Assembly (NCBI RefSeq): GCF_900105065.1
Contig: NZ_LT629749.1
Span: 1,860,001 to 1,924,000 of the forward strand
DNA: 64,000 nucleotides
Source: Friedmanniella luteola
Lineage (GTDB): Bacteria > Actinomycetota > Actinomycetes > Propionibacteriales > Propionibacteriaceae
Reading direction: 5' to 3'
A model generated the notes under the pieces. That model was not told the DNA's origin, ran no database searches, and saw only the letters and a program-made list of their open reading frames with translations. How positions within the stretch are numbered: the stretch's first letter is position 1; every line of letters begins with the position of its first letter. A program made the translations under genes and the position numbers. Of the stretch, positions 7,822 to 15,860 are shown piece after piece.

Positions 7822-8859
7822 ATGGGCGACGGCGCGGGGGGCGGGGCGTCGCGAGAGCCGTCGAGACCGACCATCTACGACGTCGCCGAGGCCGCCGGGG
7901 TGGCCACCTCGACGGTGTCGCGGGCGCTGGCGCACCCCGGCCGGGTCAGCTTCGCCACCGCCGAGCGCATCCGGCAGGTGGCCGACCAGCTCGGCTACCG
8001 GGCCACCCGCATCTCCCGGGCGGCGACCCGGCGGACGTCGCTGCTGGCCGTCGTCGTCGCCGACATCACCAACCCGGTCTACTTCGGGATGATCCGCGGC
8101 GCCGAGCGGACCGCGGCGCACGCGGGCTACACCGCGGTGGTGGTCGAGACCCAGGAGTCCGAGACGACCGAGCGCGCCGCGCTGGCCCGCGTCCAGCCGC
8201 TGGTCGACGGCGTCGTGCTCACCTCCTCCCGGATGCCTGACGCGGCCATCCGGGAGGCGGCCAAGCAGGGCCCGCTGGTGGTGCTGAACCGGATGGTCGG
8301 CCAGGTGCCCTCGGTGACCAGCGACAACGTCCGGGCCGTCAAGCGCGCGACGGAGCACCTCGCGGGGACCGGCGTCGACTCGATCACCTACCTCCCCGGG
8401 CCGGAGGCGTCCTGGTCGGACGGGATGCGCTGGCGGGGGCTGCGGGAGGCGGGGCTGGAGCTGGGGATGAGGGTCCGCCGCGTCGGGTCGCAGGACCCGA
8501 CGATGCGGGGCGGGGCGGCGGCCGCCGAGGAGTGGCTGGCGCACCGGACGCCCGGCGTCATCGCCTACAACGACCTGCTGGCCATCGGCTTCATCCGCGC
8601 CGTGACCGCCGCCGGGGTGGTCGTGCCGGACGACGTCCGCGTGGTGGGCTTCGACAACATCGTCGACGCCGAGCTGGTGCAGCCCGGGCTGACGACGCTG
8701 GCCTCGCCGCTGGTCAGCCTCGGCTCCGCCGCGGTGAACCACCTGCTGAAGAGCACCGGTCGTCACCGCCCGGAGGAGCTGGAACCCATGCTGCTGCCGG
8801 CCCGGCTGGTGGTGCGGGGCTCCACCGGCCCGCACCCCGTCCGGCCCGTCGGCGGATGA
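7822..8859 (+). CDS. LacI-family transcriptional regulator (hexuronate locus)
   Basis: A 345-residue LacI/GalR regulator. The N-terminal helix-turn-helix is textbook (TIYDVAEAAGVATSTVSRAL, about residues 18-37, then the hinge around AERIRQVADQLGY), followed by the periplasmic-binding-like effector domain (LLAVVVADITNPVYFGMIRG to VVGFDNIVDAELVQPGLTTL). It is divergent from the two TIM-barrel genes. Repeats of one operator in front of this gene, uxaC and the Gfo/Idh operon make it the likely local repressor, with a sugar acid or a pathway intermediate as inducer. The start at 7822 follows a CAGGGT box by 6 nt, suggesting a leaderless mRNA. Confidence 0.85.
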   Translation: MGDGAGGGASREPSRPTIYDVAEAAGVATSTVSRALAHPGRVSFATAERIRQVADQLGYRATRISRAATRRTSLLAVVVADITNPVYFGMIRGAERTAAHAGYTAVVVETQESETTERAALARVQPLVDGVVLTSSRMPDAAIREAAKQGPLVVLNRMVGQVPSVTSDNVRAVKRATEHLAGTGVDSITYLPGPEASWSDGMRWRGLREAGLELGMRVRRVGSQDPTMRGGAAAAEEWLAHRTPGVIAYNDLLAIGFIRAVTAAGVVVPDDVRVVGFDNIVDAELVQPGLTTLASPLVSLGSAAVNHLLKSTGRHRPEELEPMLLPARLVVRGSTGPHPVRPVGG

Positions 8860-8941
8860 CGGCGGTCACACCGGGTCCCGCCGGCCCGTCAGGGACACGA
8901 GCGCGCCCAGCCGGGAGGCGCCGGAGGAGAGGAGCGCGCTG

Positions 8942-9856
8942 GTGACGTCGACGGAGGAGTTCGAGGCGGAGCGGCCGCGGCTGCGCCGGCTGGCCGCGCG
9001 GGTGCTGGGGGACCCGAGCGGGGCCGAGGACGTCGTCCAGCAGGCCTGGCTCCGCCTGCACGCGACGGACGAGCCGGTCGTCAACCTGCCGGCCTGGCTG
9101 ACCACCGTCACCACCCGGCTCTGCCTGGACCGGCTGCGCGCCCGGGTGCCCGCGCCCGTCGAGGCGGTGGAGGAGGCGGGCAGCGCGCCCGACCCGGCGG
9201 ACGAGGTCGCGCTCGCCGACACCGTCGGCGTCGCCCTGCAGGTGGTGCTGGAACGCCTCTCGCCGGCCGAGCGGGTGGCCTTCGTGCTGCACGACTCCTT
9301 CGGCTTCGAGTTCGCCACCATCGCGACCGCCCTCGACACCACCCCGGCGGCCGCCCGCAAGCTGGCCTCCCGCGCCCGCGCCAAGGTCCGGCAGCCGGCG
9401 GCGGAGGACCGGCTGGCCGCCTGGGAGGTCGTCGACGCCTTCATGGCCGCCGCCCGCGAGGGCGACTTCGACCGCCTGCTGGAGCTGCTCGCCCCGGACG
9501 CCGTGGTGACCGCGGACCTCGCCGCGGTGAGCGCGGGCACGCCGGGACGCCTCGAGGGCCGGCGGGAGATCGCCAGCTTCTTCAACGGCAGCGCCCAGTC
9601 CGCGATGGCGGTGTTCGCGGGCGACCGGCCCGCGGCCGCCTGGTACCACCGCGGCCGCCCGGCGGTGCTGTTCGACTTCGCCGTCGTCGACGGCGTGGTC
9701 GCCCACATCACCTTCCGCGCCGAGGCCGACGCGCTGGCCGCGGTGGAGCGGCGGGACGGCGCGTCCCGCCGGGCGCGCCCGGCCGTCGGTCACACCGCCT
9801 CCGTCCCGGACGTCGTCCCCGGTGAGGACGACCACCACGACCAGGAGGAGCAGTGA
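8942..9856 (+). CDS. ECF RNA polymerase sigma factor with SnoaL-like C-terminal domain (SigJ/ECF41-like)
   Basis: A 304-residue sigma factor. Sigma region 2 covers about residues 8-70 (GAEDVVQQAWLRL, LTTVTTRLCLDRLRAR), region 4 about residues 100-155 (LSPAERVAFVLHDSFGFEF, ATALDTTPAAARKLASRARAK), and a SnoaL/NTF2-like domain follows (VVDAFMAAAREGDFDRLLEL to GVVAHITFRAEADAL). ECF41-like factors use this C-terminal domain instead of a separate anti-sigma factor. GTG start with a GGAGGAGAGGAG ribosome site. The stop overlaps the DUF1059 start by 1 nt, so the two are translationally coupled. It lies between the LacI gene and uxaC without an obvious link to sugar metabolism. Confidence 0.85.
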   Translation: MTSTEEFEAERPRLRRLAARVLGDPSGAEDVVQQAWLRLHATDEPVVNLPAWLTTVTTRLCLDRLRARVPAPVEAVEEAGSAPDPADEVALADTVGVALQVVLERLSPAERVAFVLHDSFGFEFATIATALDTTPAAARKLASRARAKVRQPAAEDRLAAWEVVDAFMAAAREGDFDRLLELLAPDAVVTADLAAVSAGTPGRLEGRREIASFFNGSAQSAMAVFAGDRPAAAWYHRGRPAVLFDFAVVDGVVAHITFRAEADALAAVERRDGASRRARPAVGHTASVPDVVPGEDDHHDQEEQ

Positions 9857-10095
9857 TGGTGAAGACGATGTCGTGCCGCCAGCTCGGCGGCGCGTGCGAG
9901 CTGGAGCACCGGGGCGGGACGGCCGACGAGATCATCGTCGCCCAGGACCGCCACCTCGAGGAGGCGGAGCAGGCGGGCGACGCGACCCACCAGGAGGCGC
10001 GGGACGCGATGAGGGGCCGGTGGCGGCGGCCCAGGAAGTCGCTCGACTGGTACAACGGCGTCAAGCGGACCTTCGCCGAGCTGCCCGAGGGCTGA
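9856..10095 (+). CDS. DUF1059 small protein
   Basis: A 79-residue protein carrying the whole of the DUF1059 pattern: an N-terminal Cys (MSCRQLGGACELEHRG), then TADEIIVAQDRHLEEA and the basic-aromatic end MRGRWRRPRKSLDWYNGVKR. Function is unknown; the two Cys and His suggest metal or redox chemistry. The ATG at 9856 overlaps the sigma-factor stop (TGATG) and has AGGAGGA 6 nt upstream, so the two genes form one unit; DUF1059 may be the effector or target of that sigma factor. Confidence 0.8.
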   Translation: MVKTMSCRQLGGACELEHRGGTADEIIVAQDRHLEEAEQAGDATHQEARDAMRGRWRRPRKSLDWYNGVKRTFAELPEG

Positions 10096-10101
10096 GCGCG
10101 G

Positions 10102-10126
10102 GGCAACAACCGGCAACTTGTTGCCG
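10102..10126 (+). promoter_or_regulatory. Operator copy 2, upstream of uxaC
   Basis: GGCAACAAC (10102-10110) is followed by CGGCAACTTGTTGCCG (10111-10126), a 16-bp palindrome broken only at its two central bases. This is the most symmetric of the three copies. A possible uxaC -10 (GAGGAT, 10146-10151) lies 6 nt before the ATG, so the palindrome would overlap the -35 region and block initiation. Confidence 0.7.
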
Positions 10127-10157
10127 ACGGGGCGTCGGCGACGGTGAGGATGGCGGC

Positions 10158-11579
10158 ATGCCTCCCGCCACCGCCGTCCTGCAGCTCCACCCCGACCGGC
10201 TGCTGCCCGCCGACCCGGAGGTGCGGGCGATCGCACGCCGCCTGCACGCGTCGGTGGCGGACCTGCCGGTGGTCTCCCCGCACGGGCACGTGCCGGCGGC
10301 CTGGCTCGCGGACGACACCCCGTTCGTCGACCCGACCTCGCTGCTGGTCACCCCCGACCACTACGTCAACCGGCTGCTGCACGCCCACGGCGTCGAGCTC
10401 TCGGCGCTGGGCGTCGGCCAGGGCCCGTTGGAGGAGGAGCAGTCGCGGGCGGCGTTCCGCACCGTCTGCGCGCACTGGGACGTCTTCCGGGGCACCCCGG
10501 TGCGGTACTGGTTCGAGTCGCAGCTCGCCGACATCTTCGGCGTCGAGGTGCGGCCGAGCGCCGCGACCGCGGACGCCGTCTACGACCAGGTCGCCGCCTG
10601 CCTGGTCCGGCCGGAGTTCCGGCCCCGCGCCCTCCACGACCGCTTCGGCATCACGGTGCTGGCCACCACCGACGACCCCTGCGACGACCTCGCCGCGCAC
10701 CGCCGGCTCACCGACGACCCGAGCTGGACCGGCCGGGTGGTCCCGACCTTCCGGCCCGACCGCTACCTGGAGGCGGCCGGCCCCACCTGGAACGCCGACC
10801 TCGACCGGCTGGCCGCCGTGTCCGGCGTCGACACCGGCGACTACGCCGGCTTCATCGAGGCGCTGGAGGACCGCCGTCGCCACTTCCGGGCGCACGGGGC
10901 CGTCTCCACCGACCACAGCCACCCCGACGTCCGCACCGACGTGCTGGAGCCGGCCGAGGCCGCCCGGCTGTTCACCCTCGGCCGCCGCGGTGAGATCACG
11001 GCCGAGGAGGCGACGGCCCTGCGCCGCCACCTGCTCGCGGAGATGGCCCGGATGTCGGTCGAGGACGGCCTGGTGATGACGCTGCACCCCGGCATCCGCC
11101 GCAACCACCACACCCCGACCTTCGAGCGCTACGGCGCCGACGTCGGTAGCGACATCCCGGTCGCCCTCGAGCTCACCGACGCCCTCCGGCCGCTGCTGAG
11201 CCGCTACGGCACCGCCGCGGGGTTCCACCTCGTGCTGTTCACCGTCGACGAGACGGTGTTCTCCCGCGAGATCGCCCCGCTGGCCGGGTTCTACCCGTCG
11301 GTCTTCGCGGGAGCGCCGTGGTGGTTCCTCGACGCCCCGGAGGCCATCCGCCGCTACCGTGGGGCGGTCACCGAGTCGGCCGGCTTCGCCAAGACGTCCG
11401 GCTTCATCGACGACACGCGCGCCTTCTGCTCCATCCCGGCCCGGCACGACATGTCCCGGCGGCTCGACGCCGGCTACCTGGCCGGTCTGGTCGCCGAGCA
11501 CCGGCTGGACGAGGACGAGGCGCTGGAGACGGCCCACGACCTGGTCGTCACGATCCCCGAGAGGACCTTCAAGCTGTGA
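10158..11579 (+). CDS. uxaC: Glucuronate isomerase
   Basis: A 473-residue UxaC (EC 5.3.1.12), normal length for the family. It converts D-glucuronate to D-fructuronate (and galacturonate to tagaturonate) in the cytoplasm. The metal-binding SPHGHVPAAWLADD is near residue 40, and the family signatures LATTDDPCDDLAAH, VPTFRPDRYL, DHSHPDVRTD, LHPGIRRNH and FTVDETVFSREIAPLAGFYP follow in order. It is first in an operon with uxuB and the FGGY kinase (4-nt overlaps at each junction), behind a LacI-type operator. No uronate transporter is nearby. Confidence 0.93.
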   Translation: MPPATAVLQLHPDRLLPADPEVRAIARRLHASVADLPVVSPHGHVPAAWLADDTPFVDPTSLLVTPDHYVNRLLHAHGVELSALGVGQGPLEEEQSRAAFRTVCAHWDVFRGTPVRYWFESQLADIFGVEVRPSAATADAVYDQVAACLVRPEFRPRALHDRFGITVLATTDDPCDDLAAHRRLTDDPSWTGRVVPTFRPDRYLEAAGPTWNADLDRLAAVSGVDTGDYAGFIEALEDRRRHFRAHGAVSTDHSHPDVRTDVLEPAEAARLFTLGRRGEITAEEATALRRHLLAEMARMSVEDGLVMTLHPGIRRNHHTPTFERYGADVGSDIPVALELTDALRPLLSRYGTAAGFHLVLFTVDETVFSREIAPLAGFYPSVFAGAPWWFLDAPEAIRRYRGAVTESAGFAKTSGFIDDTRAFCSIPARHDMSRRLDAGYLAGLVAEHRLDEDEALETAHDLVVTIPERTFKL

Positions 11580-12982
11580 GCAGCACCCCCGCGGCGACGT
11601 CGCCGCCCCGGCTGTCCCGTGCGCTGCCGGGCACCCCGCCGGCGCCGCCCGTCCGGCTGGTGCACCTCGGCCTCGGCAGCTTCCACCGCGCCCACCAGGC
11701 CTGGTACACCGCCGCCGCCCCCGACGCGGCGGAGTGGGGGATCGCCGCCTTCACCGGCCGGCGGCCGGGGGTCGCCGAGGCGCTGGCCCCGCAGGACGGG
11801 CTCTACACGCTGATCACCCGCAGCGCGGACGGCGACGCCTTCGAGGTCGTCGGCCAGGTGGCCGCCGTGCACGCGGCCGACGAGCACGAGGTCTACCTCG
11901 CCCACCTGGCCCGGCCCGAGGTCGCGGTCGTCACCATCACCGTCACCGAGCCCGGCTACCTGACCGGCCCCGACGGCCGGCTGGACGCCGGTCGGGAGGC
12001 GGTGGTCGCCGACACCGCCGCCCTGCGGGCCGACCCGCGGGCTCTGGTCACGTCGCTGCCCGCACGCCTGGTGGCCGGGCTGCTCGCGCGGCGCGCCGCG
12101 GCCGCCGGACCGGTCACCCTGCTCTCCTGCGACAACCTGCCCGAGAACGGCGAGGTCACCCGTGCCGTCGTCACCGACCTGGCCGCGCTCGTCGACCCGG
12201 CCCTGGTCGGCTGGCTGGACGCGCACGTCGACTTCGCCACCTCCATGGTCGACCGGATCACCCCCGCGACCACCGACGAGGACCGGGTCCTCGTGCGGCA
12301 GCACCAGGGCTACGTCGACGCCGAGCCGGTGCCCACGGAGCCGTTCAGCGAGTGGGTCGTGGCGGGCCGGTTCCCCGCCGGCCGGCCGCGCTGGGAGGAC
12401 GCCGGGGTGCGGGTCGTCGACGACGTCCGGCCCTTCGAGCAGCGCAAGCTCTGGCTGCTCAACGGGTCGCACTCCCTGCTGGCCTACGCCGGCAGCATCC
12501 GCGGGCACGCCACCATCGACGAGGCCGTCGCCGATCCCGCCTGCCGGGCCGAGGTGGAGGCCTTCTGGGACGAGGCCGGCCGGCACCTCGAGCTGGGCGG
12601 GGACGCCGTCACCGGCTACCGGACAGCGCTCCTCGAGCGGTTCGCGAACCCGCGGGTCCGCCACCGGCTGGCCCAGATCGCCGGCGACGGCTCCACGAAG
12701 CTGCGGGTCAGGACGCTGCCCCCGCTGCGCGCCGAGCGGGCGGCCGGCCGGCTGCCGGCCGGCTGCGCCAGCACCCTCGCCGCCTGGGTGCTGCACCTGC
12801 GCGGTCACGGCGCCCCCGTCAACGACCCCGGGGCCGACGCCGCCCGGGCGGCCGCGAGCGCGGGCGAGCTGGCCGCCGCCGTGCCCGCGGTGCTGGACTC
12901 CCTCGAGCCGGGGCTGGGCGCCGACACCGCGCTGGTCGCCCTCGTCCTCGAGCGCGCCACGCTGCTGGTGCCCGGCGCATGA
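11576..12982 (+). CDS. Fructuronate reductase / mannitol dehydrogenase family protein
   Basis: A 468-residue polyol/uronate dehydrogenase of the UxuB/MtlD family. The Rossmann start VRLVHLGLGSFHRAHQAWYT (about residues 23-42), the central ITVTEPGYL, LLSCDNLPENG and VDRITPAT, and the catalytic segment QRKLWLLNGSHSLLAYAG with the Lys and Asn/His residues are all present. In this context it most likely reduces D-fructuronate to D-mannonate with NADH (EC 1.1.1.57); mannitol or altronate dehydrogenase activity cannot be excluded from sequence. The GTG start lies inside the uxaC stop (GTGA), giving tight translational coupling. Confidence 0.88.
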   Translation: MSSTPAATSPPRLSRALPGTPPAPPVRLVHLGLGSFHRAHQAWYTAAAPDAAEWGIAAFTGRRPGVAEALAPQDGLYTLITRSADGDAFEVVGQVAAVHAADEHEVYLAHLARPEVAVVTITVTEPGYLTGPDGRLDAGREAVVADTAALRADPRALVTSLPARLVAGLLARRAAAAGPVTLLSCDNLPENGEVTRAVVTDLAALVDPALVGWLDAHVDFATSMVDRITPATTDEDRVLVRQHQGYVDAEPVPTEPFSEWVVAGRFPAGRPRWEDAGVRVVDDVRPFEQRKLWLLNGSHSLLAYAGSIRGHATIDEAVADPACRAEVEAFWDEAGRHLELGGDAVTGYRTALLERFANPRVRHRLAQIAGDGSTKLRVRTLPPLRAERAAGRLPAGCASTLAAWVLHLRGHGAPVNDPGADAARAAASAGELAAAVPAVLDSLEPGLGADTALVALVLERATLLVPGA

Positions 12983-14526
12983 CCGGCCCCGGCGAGGTCC
13001 TGCTCGGCCTCGACGTGGGCACGACCGCGGTGAAGGTGGCCGCCTTCTCCACCGCCGGCGGCGGGCAGGTGGCCGGCGCGCAGCGGGAGTACCCCCTGAC
13101 CCAGCCCCGCCCCGGCTGGCACGTGCAGGACCCGGCCACCGTGCTGGCCGCGGTCGACACGGCGCTCGCGGAGTGCGTGGCCGCGCTGGGCGCGACCCGG
13201 GTGGCCGGCCTGGCGGTGGCGTCGGCGCAGCACGGCCTGCTGGGCCTGGACGAGCGGCGCGAGCCGGTCACCCCGCTGGTCACCTGGGCCGACGCCCGCT
13301 CCACCGCCGAGGCGCGGGAGCTGCGGTCGGGTGGCCTCGCCGCGGACCTGCTGCGCCGCACCGGCACCCCGGTCCACCCGATGAGCCCGCTGGTCAAGCT
13401 GGTGTGGTTCGCCCGGCACGACCCGGAGACCGCGGCCGCGGTGCGCTGGTGGCTGGGCCTGAAGGACCTGCTCCTGCTGCACCTCACCGGTCAGCTGGTC
13501 ACGGAGCTGTCGAGCGCCTCCGCGACCGGGCTGCTGGGCAGCGTCGCGCGCGACTGGGACGCCGACGCGCTGGCCGTCGCCGGCATCCGGCGCGAGCAGC
13601 TGCCACCGGTGCTGCCCACCACCACCGTGCTGGAGCTGACCGCCGACGCCGCCCGCCGCTCGGGGCTGCCCGCCGGGCTGCCGGTGGTCGTCGGCGCCGC
13701 GGACGGCCCGCTGGGCAACCTCGGCACCGGAGCCATCGAGCCGGGCGTGGCCGGGCTGTCGCTGGGCACCAGCGGGGCGGTCCGGATGGCCGTCGACGGC
13801 CCGCGCGCCGACCCGCGCGGCTCGCTGTTCTGCTACGCGCTCACCGACGACCTCTGGGTGGTCGGCGGCGCGGTCAGCAACGGCGGCATCGCCATGCGCT
13901 GGGCCGGCGCGACCTTCGCCGCCGAGCTGACGGGGAAGGGGCTGACGGGGGAGGAGCACGCCGACAGCCAGCTGCTGGCCCTGGCCGCCGAGGCGCCACC
14001 GGGCAGCGACGGGCTGGTCATGCTGCCCTACCTGCTGAGCGAGCGAGCGCCCGTGTGGGACCCCGAGCTGGCCGGGGCCTACTTCGGCATCCGGCACCGG
14101 CACACCCGCCAGCACTTCCTGCGCGCGGCCCTGGAGGGCGTCTGCCTGCAGGTCAGCACCATCGCCGACGCCCTCGAGCAGGTGGGGCCGGTGCGGGAGG
14201 TGCGGGCGACCGGCGGGACCTTCCGCTCACCGCTGTGGCGGACGGTGATGGCCGGGGTGCTGGCGCGGCCGCTGGTCGTGGAGGCCGGCGCCGGCGGCAC
14301 GGCGCTGGGGGCCACGGCGCTCGGCTGGTACGCCCTCGGCGGCGCGGCCGACCTGCCGTCGGCGCTGGTCGCCCTCCGGGGTCCGGTGGCCGACCCGACC
14401 CCGGTCGCGGTGACCCGGGACGACCTGGACACCTACGCACGGCTGCGGGCCGGCTTCCCCGCCCTGGTGCGGTCCTACACCGCGGTGGCCGACGCGTTCG
14501 AGGTCCCGGCCGCTGCCCGGGCCTGA
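12979..14526 (+). CDS. FGGY-family carbohydrate kinase, gluconokinase-like
   Basis: A 515-residue sugar kinase with both FGGY actin-like domains: phosphate-1 loop LLGLDVGTTAVKVAAF at residues 8-23, catalytic-Asp region VVGAADGPLGNLGTG, adenosine region GVAGLSLGTSGAVRM, and late GTFRSPLWRTVMAGVL. The segment MLPYLLSERAPVWDPELAGA is typical of gluconokinases and not of xylulokinases or glycerol kinases. It should phosphorylate an open-chain sugar acid, most plausibly gluconate to 6-phosphogluconate. It overlaps the upstream dehydrogenase by 4 nt (ATGA) and ends just before the third operator. A 2-keto-3-deoxygluconate kinase role is less likely, since those are usually PfkB-type. Confidence 0.8.
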   Translation: MTGPGEVLLGLDVGTTAVKVAAFSTAGGGQVAGAQREYPLTQPRPGWHVQDPATVLAAVDTALAECVAALGATRVAGLAVASAQHGLLGLDERREPVTPLVTWADARSTAEARELRSGGLAADLLRRTGTPVHPMSPLVKLVWFARHDPETAAAVRWWLGLKDLLLLHLTGQLVTELSSASATGLLGSVARDWDADALAVAGIRREQLPPVLPTTTVLELTADAARRSGLPAGLPVVVGAADGPLGNLGTGAIEPGVAGLSLGTSGAVRMAVDGPRADPRGSLFCYALTDDLWVVGGAVSNGGIAMRWAGATFAAELTGKGLTGEEHADSQLLALAAEAPPGSDGLVMLPYLLSERAPVWDPELAGAYFGIRHRHTRQHFLRAALEGVCLQVSTIADALEQVGPVREVRATGGTFRSPLWRTVMAGVLARPLVVEAGAGGTALGATALGWYALGGAADLPSALVALRGPVADPTPVAVTRDDLDTYARLRAGFPALVRSYTAVADAFEVPAAARA

Positions 14527-14527
14527 C

Positions 14528-14552
14528 GGCAACTTCCGGCAACTTGTTGGCC
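14528..14552 (+). promoter_or_regulatory. Operator copy 3, upstream of the Gfo/Idh-LarA operon
   Basis: CGGCAACTT occurs twice in tandem (14527-14535 and 14537-14545), the second continuing as CGGCAACTTGTTGGCC. Aligned with copies 1 and 2 it shares the central CGGCAAC and the left GCAAC half. It lies in the 120-bp gap between the kinase stop and the first oxidoreductase gene, so this downstream unit has its own regulated promoter. Confidence 0.7.
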
Positions 14553-14646
14553 GGCGACGGGCCAGCGACGACGGTGGTGGGCGGGCCGGTCGCGGCCCCG
14601 GTCCCCGGCTCCGGGGGCTGCGCGCAGCGAGGACGAGGAGACGTCG

Positions 14647-15813
14647 ATGACGGACAAGGTGAGGCTGGGCATCGTGGGCCTGGGCGCCCAGGGGTCGATG
14701 TACGGTCGCCTGATCGCCGACGGCCGGGTGCCCAACATCGAGATCGGCGCCCTCTGCGACAGCGACCCGGCGGCCCTCGCGGCCGCGCAGGAGCGCCACC
14801 CCGGCGTCCCGGCCCACCCCGACTACGCCGGCGTGCTGAGCAGCGGGGACGTGGACGCCGTCGTCACCTGCGTCCCGCACTTCCTGCACCCCGAGATGGG
14901 CATCGCGGCACTCGAGGCCGGCGTGCACGCCCTCGTCGAGAAGCCGGCCGGCGTCTACACCCGCCAGGTCGCCGAGCTCAACGCCGTCGCCGACAAGCAC
15001 CCCGAGCTCACCTTCGCGATCATGTTCAACCAGCGCAACAACCCGCTGTACCAGGCGATCAAGAAGATCGTGGACAGCGGCGAGCTGGGCGCGATCCGGC
15101 ACACCAGCTGGATCATCACCACCTGGTGGCGGCCGCAGGGCTACTACGACCAGAGCGCCTGGCGGGCCACCTGGGGCGGCGAGGGCGGCGGTGTGCTGGT
15201 CAACCAGGCCCCGCACCAGCTGGACCTGTGGCAGTGGATCTGCGGTCGCCCGCAGTCGGTCTACGCCAAGCTCGGCTTCGGCTTCCGCCGCGACATCGCC
15301 GTCGAGGACGAGGTCAGCGTGATGGTCGACTACGGCGGCGGCGCGACGGGCGTGCTGGTCACCGCGACGCACGACCTCGCCGGCACCGACCGGTTCGAGA
15401 TCCTGGGCGACAACGGCAAGATCGTGGTCGACGGCAGCAAGCGGGCCACCGTCACCCGGCTCAGCAAGCCCGAGCGCGAGATCAGCGACTCGATCGACGC
15501 CGCCGGCGCGAAGCTGCTGTTCAGCGGCGGCCTCAAGACCGACCAGTACCTCAGCACCGAGGTGCTCGAGTTCGAGTCCGTCTGGGGCGGTCAGCACGCC
15601 GGGGTGCTGGAGAACTTCGCGGCCAACATCCTGGACGGCACCCCGCTGATCGCCCCCGGCGCGGACGGCATCCACGGCGTCCGGCTGGCCAACGCCATCC
15701 ACCTCTCCGGCTGGACCGGCCAGGAGATCCCGCTGGACCTCGACGAGGACCTCTACCTGAGCGAGCTCAACGCCCGGATCCGCGCCGAGGGCAGCTTCCC
15801 CGAGCGTTCCTGA
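14647..15813 (+). CDS. Gfo/Idh/MocA-family oxidoreductase
   Basis: A 388-residue NAD(P)-dependent sugar dehydrogenase. The Rossmann motif RLGIVGLGAQGSMYG is at residues 6-20, the EKP catalytic lysine is in HALVEKPAGVYTRQV (about residue 99), and the second-domain signature GEGGGVLVNQAPHQLDLWQW carries the catalytic His/Asp pair. Members oxidise or reduce hydroxyls of sugars, inositols and glycosides, including C3 oxidation of intact glycosides. The ATG has GAGGAG 6 nt upstream. It leads an operon with a second Gfo/Idh gene and larA, under operator copy 3. Confidence 0.9.
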   Translation: MTDKVRLGIVGLGAQGSMYGRLIADGRVPNIEIGALCDSDPAALAAAQERHPGVPAHPDYAGVLSSGDVDAVVTCVPHFLHPEMGIAALEAGVHALVEKPAGVYTRQVAELNAVADKHPELTFAIMFNQRNNPLYQAIKKIVDSGELGAIRHTSWIITTWWRPQGYYDQSAWRATWGGEGGGVLVNQAPHQLDLWQWICGRPQSVYAKLGFGFRRDIAVEDEVSVMVDYGGGATGVLVTATHDLAGTDRFEILGDNGKIVVDGSKRATVTRLSKPEREISDSIDAAGAKLLFSGGLKTDQYLSTEVLEFESVWGGQHAGVLENFAANILDGTPLIAPGADGIHGVRLANAIHLSGWTGQEIPLDLDEDLYLSELNARIRAEGSFPERS

Positions 15814-15860
15814 CGCCCGCCGCCCCGCCGCCCACCCCTCAGCCCCCACCAGGAGCCCGC

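Noticed and set aside
12979-14526. Calling the kinase xylulokinase
   Set aside because: The LLSERAPVWDPE segment and the uronate context fit gluconokinase better; no xylose isomerase gene proper is present.
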